A stretch of DNA of 26,036 bases, from contig QMQQ01000004.1 of the NCBI GenBank assembly GCA_003648985.1, positions 1 through 26,036 of the forward strand, in the 5' to 3' direction. This document shows positions 1 through 6,652 of this stretch, piece after piece. Both the position numbers and the translations under genes were made by a program. The notes under the pieces were generated by a model that was not told the origin of the DNA, ran no database searches, and was given only the letters and a program-made list of their open reading frames with translations. The stretch comes from Candidatus Woesearchaeota archaeon. Its GTDB lineage: Archaea; Nanobdellota; Nanobdellia; Woesearchaeales; B54-G15. How positions within the stretch are numbered: position 1 is the stretch's first letter; every line of letters starts with the position of its first letter.

Positions 1-591
1 AAAAAGCAATCCACCATTAGTCGGAGATTCGTTATGAATAATTTTTAATTTTTGCATGGCAGATTTCGTTGGTTTTAACAAAGGTCCTCCGCGACGCTTT
101 GATTTTGTTTTCAAAAATTCTTCGATTTTTTTTATCGAAAGATCTTTTATAGATGCATCTGGATTTGGTACTGAGTCAAATCTGATTAGGATGCTTTCTG
201 CGGCCCTTGTGATAACTTCATCTATTGTAAGCGGTAGACTGAGAGAACCTATTCGAACATAGGCTACATTTTTGTAAGAATATATTTTCCCATTCGGTTG
301 AAGGATAAGTGCAACGATTAGCTTATCTTGTATTCGAAATGGTTGCATAACAAATTTAGGTTTTGGATATATCGGCTGGATAATCTTTTCTTCGATTTCC
401 TTTTTCCAATTAGTTCCGGGCTTTAATCCGATGATTTTGCCATCGTCAGAAATGCCAAAAAGAAGGAATCCTTTTTTTGTGTTCAGGAAAGCTACAGCGT
501 CTTTAGCTGCTTCGCTTGTGATTTTCGGCTTGAATTCTACCCTTTGGTTTTCTCCTTCCTCGATTAGCTTTAAAAATTCGTTGAGATTCAT
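1..591 (-). CDS. AlbA_2 (Schlafen AlbA_2-like) domain protein, 3' end beyond window
   Basis: An open frame runs from ATG at 591 to the window edge with no stop (197 codons visible), so the C-terminus is missing. The N-terminus reads MNLNEFLKLIEEGENQRVEF, followed by K and later GFLLFGISDDGKIIGL. This is the E-x-x-x-x-E-F-K ... L-x-G-[IV]-x-D-x-G pattern of the AlbA_2 domain, known from Schlafen-type ATP- or nucleic-acid-binding regulators, which often have a winged helix near the C-terminus. Residues from about 150 on (PDASIKDLSIKKIEEFLKTK) may lead into such a region. The gene is divergent from the ribosomal operon and has its own leaderless-type promoter and a repeat cluster upstream, which suggests autoregulation. 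It could be a solitary regulator or part of a defence locus lying outside the window. Confidence 0.75.
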   Translation of the reverse strand, partial: MNLNEFLKLIEEGENQRVEFKPKITSEAAKDAVAFLNTKKGFLLFGISDDGKIIGLKPGTNWKKEIEEKIIQPIYPKPKFVMQPFRIQDKLIVALILQPNGKIYSYKNVAYVRIGSLSLPLTIDEVITRAAESILIRFDSVPNPDASIKDLSIKKIEEFLKTKSKRRGGPLLKPTKSAMQKLKIIHNESPTNGGLLF

Positions 592-613
592 TTTTATGGG
601 CTAAGGGATTGGA

Positions 614-623
614 TTTTATAAAT
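614..623 (-). promoter_or_regulatory. TATA box of the AlbA_2 gene
   Basis: Read on the minus strand, ATTTATAAAA lies about 27 nt before the ATG at 591. Transcription would therefore start at or very near the start codon (leaderless). The GTTACG repeats begin directly upstream of this box, where an archaeal activator or repressor would act. Confidence 0.55.
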
Positions 624-683
624 GTTACGAAAACCGATTTTCTGTTACGAAATGTTACGAAAAAATGTTACGATTTTGTTACG
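624..683. repeat. Cluster of five GTTACG direct repeats, probable operator
   Basis: GTTACG occurs at 624-629, 644-649, 654-659, 667-672 and 678-683, mostly as TGTTACGAAA, with start-to-start spacings of 20, 10, 13 and 11 nt. The cluster lies between the divergent AlbA_2 and rpl44e genes and abuts the AlbA_2 TATA box. Near-helical spacing suggests cooperative binding on one DNA face. The binding protein is unknown; the AlbA_2 protein itself is a candidate. Confidence 0.65.
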
Positions 684-726
684 TATTTCAAAGATGGATT
701 GTAAGTAGAAACAGAATGAAGCGAAA

Positions 727-738
727 TACTTTTAAATT
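727..738 (+). promoter_or_regulatory. Promoter of the rpl44e operon
   Basis: The AT box TACTTTTAAATT is centred near 733, 27 nt before the ATG at 760, matching the spacing seen for other operons in the window. It predicts a leaderless or nearly leaderless transcript for the translation operon. Confidence 0.55.
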
Positions 739-759
739 AGTTAATTCTTCTCGAAGAGA

Positions 760-1077
760 ATGAAAATTCCAAAAACGATTAACAGATACTGTCCGTACTG
801 CAAGAAGAAAACCGAGCATAAAGTCATTCAAGCTAAAAGAAAGACTCCTGGAAGCGCTCATCCGTTGAGCAGAGGAGGAAAAATAAGAACGAAATTGAGA
901 GGCGAATGGCGCGGACACGGCAATCTCGGAAAGTACAGCAAGGGTGCGATGAGTAAATGGAAGAGATATGGTAAGAAGATAAGTAAAAAAGTTGATTTAA
1001 GATTTCAATGCAAAGAATGCGGAAAGATGCATACGAAAAGAAAAACTAAAAGGGCTAAAAAGGTTGAGCTAAAATGA
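760..1077 (+). CDS. rpl44e: 50S ribosomal protein L44e
   Basis: The 105-aa basic protein of the large ribosomal subunit has the L44e signature. The N-terminus is MKIPKTINRYCPYCKKKTEH with a first C-x2-C pair at 11/14, and a second C-x2-C pair lies near residues 86-89 (QCKECGKMH), so one zinc ion is probably held by four cysteines. The length is normal for archaea. This is the first gene of a tightly packed operon, and its last codons overlap the rps27e start by 4 nt (ATGA), suggesting translational coupling. The start is fixed by the family N-terminus and by the upstream AT box. Confidence 0.97.
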   Translation: MKIPKTINRYCPYCKKKTEHKVIQAKRKTPGSAHPLSRGGKIRTKLRGEWRGHGNLGKYSKGAMSKWKRYGKKISKKVDLRFQCKECGKMHTKRKTKRAKKVELK

Positions 1078-1256
1078 GGAGCTTTGAATGTAAAAGCAAG
1101 TTCGTGAAAGTAAGATGTAACAAATGCAAGAACGAGCAAATCATTTTTGGTAAAGCAAGCACTGTAGTTAAATGTCTTGTCTGCGGTACTGAATTAGCAA
1201 AACCAACGGGTGGAAAAGCTCAAATCAAAGCAAGAATCTTAGAAATTCTCGAATAA
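1074..1256 (+). CDS. rps27e: 30S ribosomal protein S27e
   Basis: This 60-aa zinc-ribbon protein of the small subunit has C-x2-C pairs at about 15/18 (CNKC) and 34/37 (CLVCGTEL), followed by the family-typical LAKPTGGKA motif. The length is normal. It overlaps rpl44e by 4 nt and is followed after 1 nt by the aIF2-alpha gene. The order L44e-S27e-aIF2a-Nop10 is conserved in many archaea, which supports the assignment. Confidence 0.96.
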   Translation: MRSFECKSKFVKVRCNKCKNEQIIFGKASTVVKCLVCGTELAKPTGGKAQIKARILEILE

Positions 1257-1257
1257 A

Positions 1258-2037
1258 ATGTTATATAGAAAAAGCGGATTTCCTGAAGAGGATGAAATAG
1301 TCCTGTGTACTGTTACGAAAATCTATCATAATTCTGTTTTTGTTCATATCGATGAATATGACATTCAGGGATTGATCTACATTGGTGAAATTAGTCCAGG
1401 AAGAATAAGAAATATAAGAGATTTCGTTAGGGAAGGAAAAAAGATTGTGTGCAAGGTTCTGAGGGCAGATCCAAAAAAAGGAACTGTTGATCTTTCTCTG
1501 AGACGTGTTAATGAAGAGCAAAGAAGAAAAAAGCTTGAAGAAATAAAGCAGGAAATCAAAGCTGAGAGGATTCTGGAAGAGGTTGCTAAAAAACTTGGGA
1601 TGGATATAAAAAAACTGTATGCTGTTGTAAGCGAAAGGGTCTTCAGAAAGTACGAATACCTTCATCAATTTTTCAATGATATAGTAAGTGGAAAAAGCAA
1701 TAGCTTGAAAATCGGGCTGCCGGAAAATATTGCTTCTGTACTGGATGAGGTTGTTTTAGCAAGAATAAAACCTTCTGAGGTAAAAGTAAAGGGAAAGGTA
1801 AAGCTCTGGAGTCTTGCACCAAATGGTGTTGAATTGATCAAACGCGCTTTGCAGAGGGGACTTGCCCTGAGAAAGGGTAAGATCGAAATAAGGTATGCCG
1901 GCAATGGCGAGTTCAATGTTTCTGTTATCGCGCCAGAGTATAAGATAGCAAACAAAACACTTGCTAAATGTATTGAAAACATCGTTAAAGCAATCCAATC
2001 TTTAGGAGGACATGGAGAAAGCATAATAGAAAAATAA
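1258..2037 (+). CDS. eif2a: Translation initiation factor aIF2 subunit alpha
   Basis: The 259-aa alpha subunit of the heterotrimeric factor that carries initiator Met-tRNA to the ribosome. An S1/OB-fold domain covers about residues 10-85 (KIVCKVLRADPKKGTVDLSL). It is followed by a helical domain and a C-terminal alpha/beta domain ending in GGHGESIIEK. The length is normal for archaea. The gene begins 1 nt after the rps27e stop and nop10 begins 1 nt after its own stop, so all of these belong to one transcript. Confidence 0.96.
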   Translation: MLYRKSGFPEEDEIVLCTVTKIYHNSVFVHIDEYDIQGLIYIGEISPGRIRNIRDFVREGKKIVCKVLRADPKKGTVDLSLRRVNEEQRRKKLEEIKQEIKAERILEEVAKKLGMDIKKLYAVVSERVFRKYEYLHQFFNDIVSGKSNSLKIGLPENIASVLDEVVLARIKPSEVKVKGKVKLWSLAPNGVELIKRALQRGLALRKGKIEIRYAGNGEFNVSVIAPEYKIANKTLAKCIENIVKAIQSLGGHGESIIEK

Positions 2038-2038
2038 A

Positions 2039-2218
2039 ATGGTAAAACATATAATGTTTTGTGACGCGTGTAAAAAATATACAATGCAGAGCAGATGTCC
2101 TGTTTGCGGTAAAAAGACAGTTGAGGCTAAACCACCGAAGTTCAGCATTCAGGATAGATATGGAAAATATAGAAGGGAAGCAAAAAGAAAGATGTTAATG
2201 GAGGCCGGATTATTATGA
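2039..2218 (+). CDS. nop10: H/ACA RNP component Nop10
   Basis: This 59-aa protein is encoded between aIF2-alpha and the PAC2 gene. Its N-terminal zinc ribbon has C8-x2-C11 and C20-x2-C23 (CPVCGKKT). Next comes the Nop10 linker AKPPKFSIQDRYGKYRRE, matching the family pattern P-P-[RK]-F-S-x-x-D-[RK]-Y-G-K-Y-R-R. Nop10 works with Cbf5, Gar1 and L7Ae in RNA-guided pseudouridylation of rRNA. Its stop overlaps the next start as ATGA (2215-2218). Confidence 0.95.
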   Translation: MVKHIMFCDACKKYTMQSRCPVCGKKTVEAKPPKFSIQDRYGKYRREAKRKMLMEAGLL

Positions 2219-2988
2219 GTAAATGGTTTATTAATAGATATTTGAAGAATCCGAAGGTAAGGAATCCTTTGATGATTGTCGGCTTGCCAGGAATTGGAAA
2301 TGTTGGTAAAATAGCAGTTGATTTTTTAATCGATGAGCTGAAAGCAAAAAAGATACTTGACTTTTTTTCCTATTCTTTTCCTAATGCTGTTTTTATAAAC
2401 GAAGAAAACTTAATTGATGTGCCGATAATCGAAGTATATTATAAAAAGCTTAGCGGAATAGATCTTTTTCTTGTCGGAGGCGATATTCAACCGATTGATG
2501 ATGTTGGGTGTTATGAGTTCTGTGAACTGTTGTTGAATGAATACAAAAAATTTGGCGGAAAAAAGCTGATTACTCTTGGGGGCATTGGATTGCAACACGT
2601 TCCAAAAGAGCCAAAGATTTATTGCAGTGGAAATTCAAAGCGATTTATTAATGATTTCACAAAAGGAGTAAATGTAGAAAAGAAGGTTTATGGCAAGGTT
2701 GGTCCAATCATTGGTGTAAGCGGTGTTTTGCTTGGCATAGCTCCAAGGTTTGGCATGGAAGCAATAACTCTGCTTGCAGAAACTTATGCTCATCCTATGT
2801 ATCTCGGAATAAAAGGTAGTAGGGAGATAATAAAGATTCTAAAAAAGAAATTGGGATTGAAGATCAATCTAAAGGATTTGGATAAAGAAATAAAAGAGAT
2901 GGAAAGCGAATTGCTGAAAAGAACAGAGGAACTCAGCACAATAATAAAACCAAGAAGAAAAGGAAGGGATGTTAGCTATATTGGATAA
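2215..2988 (+). CDS. PAC2-family protein (archaeal proteasome-assembly-chaperone family, TIGR00162/COG2047 type)
   Basis: A 257-aa protein with an N-terminal PAC2 core: LMIVGLPGIGNVGKIAVDFL near residues 19-38 and KVGPIIGVSGVLLGIAPRFG near 162-181. A C-terminal helical segment (about 205-245) follows. This family usually sits right after nop10 in archaea, as here. PAC2 proteins are ATP-independent 20S proteasome assembly chaperones or relatives, but biochemical roles of most archaeal members are not established. The C-terminus is basic and ends S-Y-I-G, resembling but not identical to the proteasome-docking HbYX tail. Confidence 0.88.
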   Translation: MSKWFINRYLKNPKVRNPLMIVGLPGIGNVGKIAVDFLIDELKAKKILDFFSYSFPNAVFINEENLIDVPIIEVYYKKLSGIDLFLVGGDIQPIDDVGCYEFCELLLNEYKKFGGKKLITLGGIGLQHVPKEPKIYCSGNSKRFINDFTKGVNVEKKVYGKVGPIIGVSGVLLGIAPRFGMEAITLLAETYAHPMYLGIKGSREIIKILKKKLGLKINLKDLDKEIKEMESELLKRTEELSTIIKPRRKGRDVSYIG

Positions 2989-2999
2989 AACTGATAAAA

Positions 3000-3009
3000 C
3001 TTTTATATT
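3000..3009 (+). promoter_or_regulatory. TATA box of the HEPN/MNT pair
   Basis: CTTTTATATT is centred near 3005, 27 nt before the ATG at 3032. The pair thus appears to have its own leaderless promoter and not to depend on the ribosomal operon. Confidence 0.5.
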
Positions 3010-3031
3010 CTAAAATAAAACTTAATGCTCT

Positions 3032-3415
3032 ATGCGAAAAGAGATTAAGATTTGGTGGGATCAAGCTAAGCAAGACTTTGATGCAGCATTATATAACTTC
3101 GATGGTAGAAGATATTACATTGCTGCTTTTTTATGTCAACAGGCTGTTGAAAAGGCATTAAAGGCTTTATTCTTAAAAAAGAAAAAAGGAATTTTTCCTC
3201 AATCACATTCCCTTATATATTTAGGTAAGGAAGTTAAAGCTCCTAAAGAATTTCTTGGATTTTTGAGAGAGTTAACTCCTAAATTTGTTGATACAAGATA
3301 TCCTGATGCAGCATTAGGAATTCCTGCTGAAATATATGGCGAAGAAAATGTCGCTGAAATAATTGAACAAACAAAGAAGATCTTAAAATGGATCGAAAAC
3401 GAATTAGAGAAGTAA
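3032..3415 (+). CDS. HEPN-domain protein, partner of an MNT nucleotidyltransferase
   Basis: A 127-aa four-helix HEPN protein. Family features are CQQAVEKALKALFL (35-48), the S-H-S-L turn (58-61) and T-R-Y-P-D (88-92). It overlaps the next gene, a minimal nucleotidyltransferase, by 28 nt. HEPN/MNT pairs include type VII toxin-antitoxins (HepT/MntA), where HEPN is an RNase silenced by AMPylation. No R-x(4-6)-H RNase motif is visible here, so this is the non-canonical TRYPD subgroup. Whether it is a toxin, an inactive relative or a regulator cannot be told from sequence. A stand-alone promoter precedes it. Confidence 0.88.
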   Translation: MRKEIKIWWDQAKQDFDAALYNFDGRRYYIAAFLCQQAVEKALKALFLKKKKGIFPQSHSLIYLGKEVKAPKEFLGFLRELTPKFVDTRYPDAALGIPAEIYGEENVAEIIEQTKKILKWIENELEK

Positions 3416-3720
3416 AAGGTTGCTTGGAAAAAGGCTTCCTGAGGTTTGTAGAAACCATAAAGAAAAGGTTTGATGCAAAAGTTTTACTTTTTGGAAGCAG
3501 GGCAAAAGGAGAATGTTTTGAGTTCAGTGATTATGATGTAATTGTAATCTCAAACAAGTTTCATGGTATTCCGTGGCATAAGAGGATAAGTGATATCGTC
3601 AAGTATTGGCGTTTGAACAAAGATCTCCATGTTCTGCCTTATACTAAAAAAGAATTTGAGAAGAAAAAGACGATGCGAACGATTGTGCAGGTTGCAGCAA
3701 AAGAAGGTTTTTATTTGTGA
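3388..3720 (+). CDS. Minimal nucleotidyltransferase (MNT), partner of HEPN
   Basis: A 110-aa pol-beta-superfamily nucleotidyltransferase with a perfect G-S-x10-D-x-D motif: G36, S37, D48, D50 (FGSRAKGE ... SDYD). In HepT/MntA systems this enzyme transfers AMP to the HEPN partner. The strand that normally brings the third metal-binding aspartate reads DLHVLPYT (79-86), with His81 where Asp is usual and Asp79 nearby, so the active site may be altered. The ATG at 3388 lies inside the HEPN gene (28-nt overlap, coupled translation). A TTG at 3424 is a possible alternative start. Confidence 0.88.
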   Translation: MDRKRIREVKGCLEKGFLRFVETIKKRFDAKVLLFGSRAKGECFEFSDYDVIVISNKFHGIPWHKRISDIVKYWRLNKDLHVLPYTKKEFEKKKTMRTIVQVAAKEGFYL

Positions 3721-3743
3721 TTTTGTTAATTTTAGTAGGAAAG

Positions 3744-3753
3744 TTTATATAAA
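3744..3753 (+). promoter_or_regulatory. TATA box of the second PAC2 gene
   Basis: The palindromic TTTATATAAA is centred at 3748.5. The ATG at 3776 lies 27 nt downstream, which favours that start over the TTG at 3770. Confidence 0.6.
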
Positions 3754-3775
3754 GATTTGAACTTTTTGGTTGAAA

Positions 3776-4489
3776 ATGAAAATCGAATTGACAAAGAAAC
3801 CTAAAAATGTAACAATTATTGAAGGATTTCCTGGTTATGGTTTGGTGAGCACGATAGCAACTGAGTTCTTGCTTGATCATATTGATGATATAGAAAAGAT
3901 TGGAAGAATTTGGCTTCCTGAAGCCCCAGCAATGATTGCAGTGCATAAAGGAAAAGTTGTTGAGCCTTTTGGAATATTTTATAGTAAAAAGTATAACCTT
4001 GTTATAATTCATGTGGTTACGACTGTTTTTGGCTTTGAATGGGAGATGGCAGAAGCCGTTATGGAGCTTGCCAAGCAGTTAAATGCAAAAGAGATCATAA
4101 GTGTTGAAGGTATTAGCAGTGCTGAGATTGGAGAAAAGCCAAGGGCATTTTATTTTTCAACAAATGCTACAAGGTTAAAAAAGTTAAAACAGATCGCTGA
4201 TGCTCAACTGCAAGAAGGTATTATTGTTGGTGTAACTGGAATAATGATGCTGATGGGCGAGAGAAAAATTCCTGTCACTGCTATATTTGCAGAAGCGCAT
4301 AGTGAGTTGCCTGATAGTAAAGCAGCTGCAAGGATAATAGAAGTTTTGAATGAATACATAGGATTAGATGTTGATCCAAAGCCGTTGTTGAAACAAGCAG
4401 AGATGTTTGAGAAGAAATTGCAGCAGCTACTTACTCGGACAAGAAAGATGATGGAAGAGCAGAAAAAGAAGTTGAGTTATGTAGGTTAG
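3776..4489 (+). CDS. PAC2-family protein (archaeal TIGR00161/COG1938 type)
   Basis: A 237-aa protein of the second archaeal PAC2 subfamily. It opens MKIELTKKPKNVTIIEGFPG, then shows YGLVSTIATEFLLDHI and a central VGVTGIMMLMGERKIP segment, both typical of the family. A C-terminal coiled segment is rich in K and Q. It ends L-S-Y-V-G, closely matching the S-Y-I-G end of the other PAC2 protein at 2215-2988. Known relatives act as proteasome assembly chaperones; a proteasome role here is inference. An in-frame TTG lies 6 nt upstream, but the promoter spacing points to the ATG at 3776. Confidence 0.87.
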   Translation: MKIELTKKPKNVTIIEGFPGYGLVSTIATEFLLDHIDDIEKIGRIWLPEAPAMIAVHKGKVVEPFGIFYSKKYNLVIIHVVTTVFGFEWEMAEAVMELAKQLNAKEIISVEGISSAEIGEKPRAFYFSTNATRLKKLKQIADAQLQEGIIVGVTGIMMLMGERKIPVTAIFAEAHSELPDSKAAARIIEVLNEYIGLDVDPKPLLKQAEMFEKKLQQLLTRTRKMMEEQKKKLSYVG

Positions 4490-4563
4490 TTTTAGTTATT
4501 ACTTTTTAGGAAAAAATTTAAAAAAATGATTTCTTCTTCTTTTTCCTTATAGTTAGAACTTAT

Positions 4564-5628
4564 TTGGATTTTTTGATTGGGCTTGAGGGAAAGATTGATG
4601 ATGCTCATAGAGAAATTCAAAAAGATATTAGTCAGCATGTTGAATATTTCAAAGATGGAACTTATGAAAAAGAATTAAAGAAATCTGTATCTAGAAGTCA
4701 GCTGATCAAAAAATTTCTTTTGCAAAGAAGAAGGGTAGAGCCATCGATTAAAGGGCTTGGTGCGGTTATACATGCTTATTCTCCAGAAGCAATGCTTGAA
4801 GGTGAAACAGAAGGATATCTTAGCAGGATCAGAACGCCAGAAGAGTTATTGATTTATTTATGTGTTGATTCTTCACTTGACGTATTAGAAAGAAAAAATG
4901 AGATCGGATGTTGGGCAGATAAGTTGTTTAGTGAAAAATTAGAAGAGTGTGAAAATGAGAAAGAAAGAAAATATGCTATTGCTCGAAGAGAAGCAGTGAA
5001 CAAATGGATAGATTTTGTTCCATTTAGTTTAAGAGTGTTTTCGCCGTTTTATGAAGTTAAGAACGAACTAAATAGTTTATATGGAATTGTTCTTGCATTT
5101 TTTGGCGGGGCTGCGAACATGGCTTATCCTATTTATTCGAGTTGGTTCAGAAATACTCTCAGATGGATTAAAAATAAACCTGATTTTTCAGAGAAAGATG
5201 TGGATAAAAAGAAAGAAGCGATAAAGAAAGCTATTCGTCGATTAGGAAAAGGATTACGAGAACTTGATGAAATTAAAGATCACTTAGGTAATTTAGTAAG
5301 CAGAGAAGATGGTGCGATGTTCTTCAGTTACTATGCTTGGGCTCCGTGGCTCGGATTTGAAGATGCATTTAAGGTTTGTTATGGAGAAGATTTCGCAAAT
5401 AAATGGCTGATGCGTTTCTTTGATAGAAGTTCTGATTTGGTAATAGCTCTTAGTAATGCTAAAGCAATTGAAAGGATGATTTCTAATCCATCCAATGTAT
5501 TTATCGCTATAAATGAAATTTTAGATACCGAAATTAAATCTTTGAGCAAGATATTTAATGAAGATTTGAAGTCCTTATTGGAAGGCTATCTCAAATCTTG
5601 GAATATGTTAACAAGGTGCTTGATTTAA
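4564..5628 (+). CDS. Uncharacterised helical protein, 354 aa
   Basis: I do not recognise this protein. It is almost wholly alpha-helical and soluble, with no signal peptide and only one weakly hydrophobic stretch (YGIVLAFFGGAANMAYPIYS, about 180-199). Charged stretches resemble coiled coil (EEAIKKAIRRLGKGLREL-like region near 218-240). The first usable canonical start is TTG at 4564. The AT box near 4517-4524 would predict a start near 4546-4549, where the in-frame codon is ATA (reading ATA-GTT-AGA-ACT-TAT-TTG), so the true N-terminus may be six residues longer. Its promoter and pyrimidine-rich leader resemble those of the gene at 5688. No function is proposed. Confidence 0.7.
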   Translation: MDFLIGLEGKIDDAHREIQKDISQHVEYFKDGTYEKELKKSVSRSQLIKKFLLQRRRVEPSIKGLGAVIHAYSPEAMLEGETEGYLSRIRTPEELLIYLCVDSSLDVLERKNEIGCWADKLFSEKLEECENEKERKYAIARREAVNKWIDFVPFSLRVFSPFYEVKNELNSLYGIVLAFFGGAANMAYPIYSSWFRNTLRWIKNKPDFSEKDVDKKKEAIKKAIRRLGKGLRELDEIKDHLGNLVSREDGAMFFSYYAWAPWLGFEDAFKVCYGEDFANKWLMRFFDRSSDLVIALSNAKAIERMISNPSNVFIAINEILDTEIKSLSKIFNEDLKSLLEGYLKSWNMLTRCLI

Positions 5629-5655
5629 AGAACATATGAACTAGAATAAAGAAAA

Positions 5656-5667
5656 TTTTTTAAAAAA
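5656..5667 (+). promoter_or_regulatory. AT-box promoter of the 5688-6651 gene pair
   Basis: The palindrome TTTTTTAAAAAA is centred at 5661.5, 26.5 nt before the ATG at 5688. It is followed by a pyrimidine tract (TTCTTCTTCTTTTTTT) that also follows the AT box of the preceding gene. Confidence 0.5.
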
Positions 5668-5687
5668 GTTCTTCTTCTTTTTTTTCA

Positions 5688-5915
5688 ATGCCAAAAAAGA
5701 GGTTGAGATCACTATATTATGTCAAAGAATTAGAGAAGTCTTTTACAAAATATCTCGATCTTCTTGCTCGATATATTCCGATTAAAGAAAAGCATATCAA
5801 AAGAATAGATAAGATTGCAAGTGAAATTCATAAAGAGATTACAAAATTGAGGAAGGAGCTAGAAAAGATTTCGAAATTAAAAATAGAAAAGAAAACGAAA
5901 AAGAAGAAAAAGTAA
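5688..5915 (+). CDS. Small basic coiled-coil protein, 75 aa
   Basis: A very basic helical protein. Residues 1-30 include YYVKELEKSFTKYLDLLARY, and residues 31-66 are heptad-like (IASEIHKEITKLRKELEKIS). The C-terminal tail is nearly all lysine. I recognise no family. It is 1 nt upstream of the 244-aa coiled-coil gene and shares its promoter, so the two probably form a complex. A nucleic-acid-binding or membrane-surface role would fit the charge, but this is inference. Confidence 0.65.
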   Translation: MPKKRLRSLYYVKELEKSFTKYLDLLARYIPIKEKHIKRIDKIASEIHKEITKLRKELEKISKLKIEKKTKKKKK

Positions 5916-5916
5916 A

Positions 5917-6651
5917 ATGGGAATATTCAGCAAAGTCTTTAGGAGAAGAAATCCTCCTGAAAAACAGAGGGCTGTTAGATTTAGGATGGCAAGGTTAAGT
6001 GAAACAGCAGAGGCAGTGACTTTTGGGATGAATTATATGATTAAACACCTTGCGAAACTAGAAGCAGAAAGTGAGGAAAGATTAAAGGAACTTGCAAAGG
6101 CGATGAGGGAAAAAGCAGAAAAGTTAAGGGCCCTTAACACGTTTATAACGGAAGAGTCAAGAGTATTTCAAATCGAAAGGGATTTAATGTTAAGAAGAAC
6201 AGCACCAGAACTGAGAAAACAGCTTAGGAGAGAATTCCTTGCTTTGAGCAGACTCCAGTTAAATGTCATGAGGGCTGCAGAAGCTGAACTCAAAGAGATT
6301 AGTCCAGCAAGAAGGAAAGTTATTATTAATTCTACTGAAGCGATTAGAAGATTGGTCTTAGAAATGGAAAAGCAGATAAAAAAGATCGAGGAAGAAGAAA
6401 GATTACAATTAGAGAACTTAAGTAAGCTTGCAAGAATCCTGTCGAATGAACAAAAGATAGGAAGGCAGATAGTAATGACAATAATTCCTGAAGAAAGAAA
6501 GGTTTTGGATAAAGTAATGGATGAGATAAAAAAAGAACAAGAGGAATTGAAAAAAGAATTGAAGGAACTTGAAGCAATGGCAAAGCTCGATATCTTTGAA
6601 GAAAGGATAGCATGGAGACCTCCTCCTGAATTGCTTCCGCCACGGGAATAA
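5917..6651 (+). CDS. Long coiled-coil protein, 244 aa, possibly ESCRT-III/PspA-like
   Basis: The N-terminus MGIFSKVFRRRNPPEKQ is amphipathic and basic. Four or five long helices follow: about 25-75, 80-125 (basic), 135-185 (acidic) and 195-235. The tail is proline-rich (WRPPPELLPPRE). The plan of a short basic N-terminal anchor, long helical hairpin and C-terminal tail resembles PspA/ESCRT-III (Snf7) proteins, but no diagnostic motif is visible, so this is a weak analogy. It is co-transcribed with the basic 75-aa protein. It is convergent with the Xer gene, with only 1 nt between the two stop codons. Confidence 0.7.
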   Translation: MGIFSKVFRRRNPPEKQRAVRFRMARLSETAEAVTFGMNYMIKHLAKLEAESEERLKELAKAMREKAEKLRALNTFITEESRVFQIERDLMLRRTAPELRKQLRREFLALSRLQLNVMRAAEAELKEISPARRKVIINSTEAIRRLVLEMEKQIKKIEEEERLQLENLSKLARILSNEQKIGRQIVMTIIPEERKVLDKVMDEIKKEQEELKKELKELEAMAKLDIFEERIAWRPPPELLPPRE

Positions 6652-6652
6652 A

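Noticed and set aside
56..262. 68-codon plus-strand frame at the left edge
   Set aside because: It is antisense to the AlbA_2-type gene, whose protein shows a real domain.
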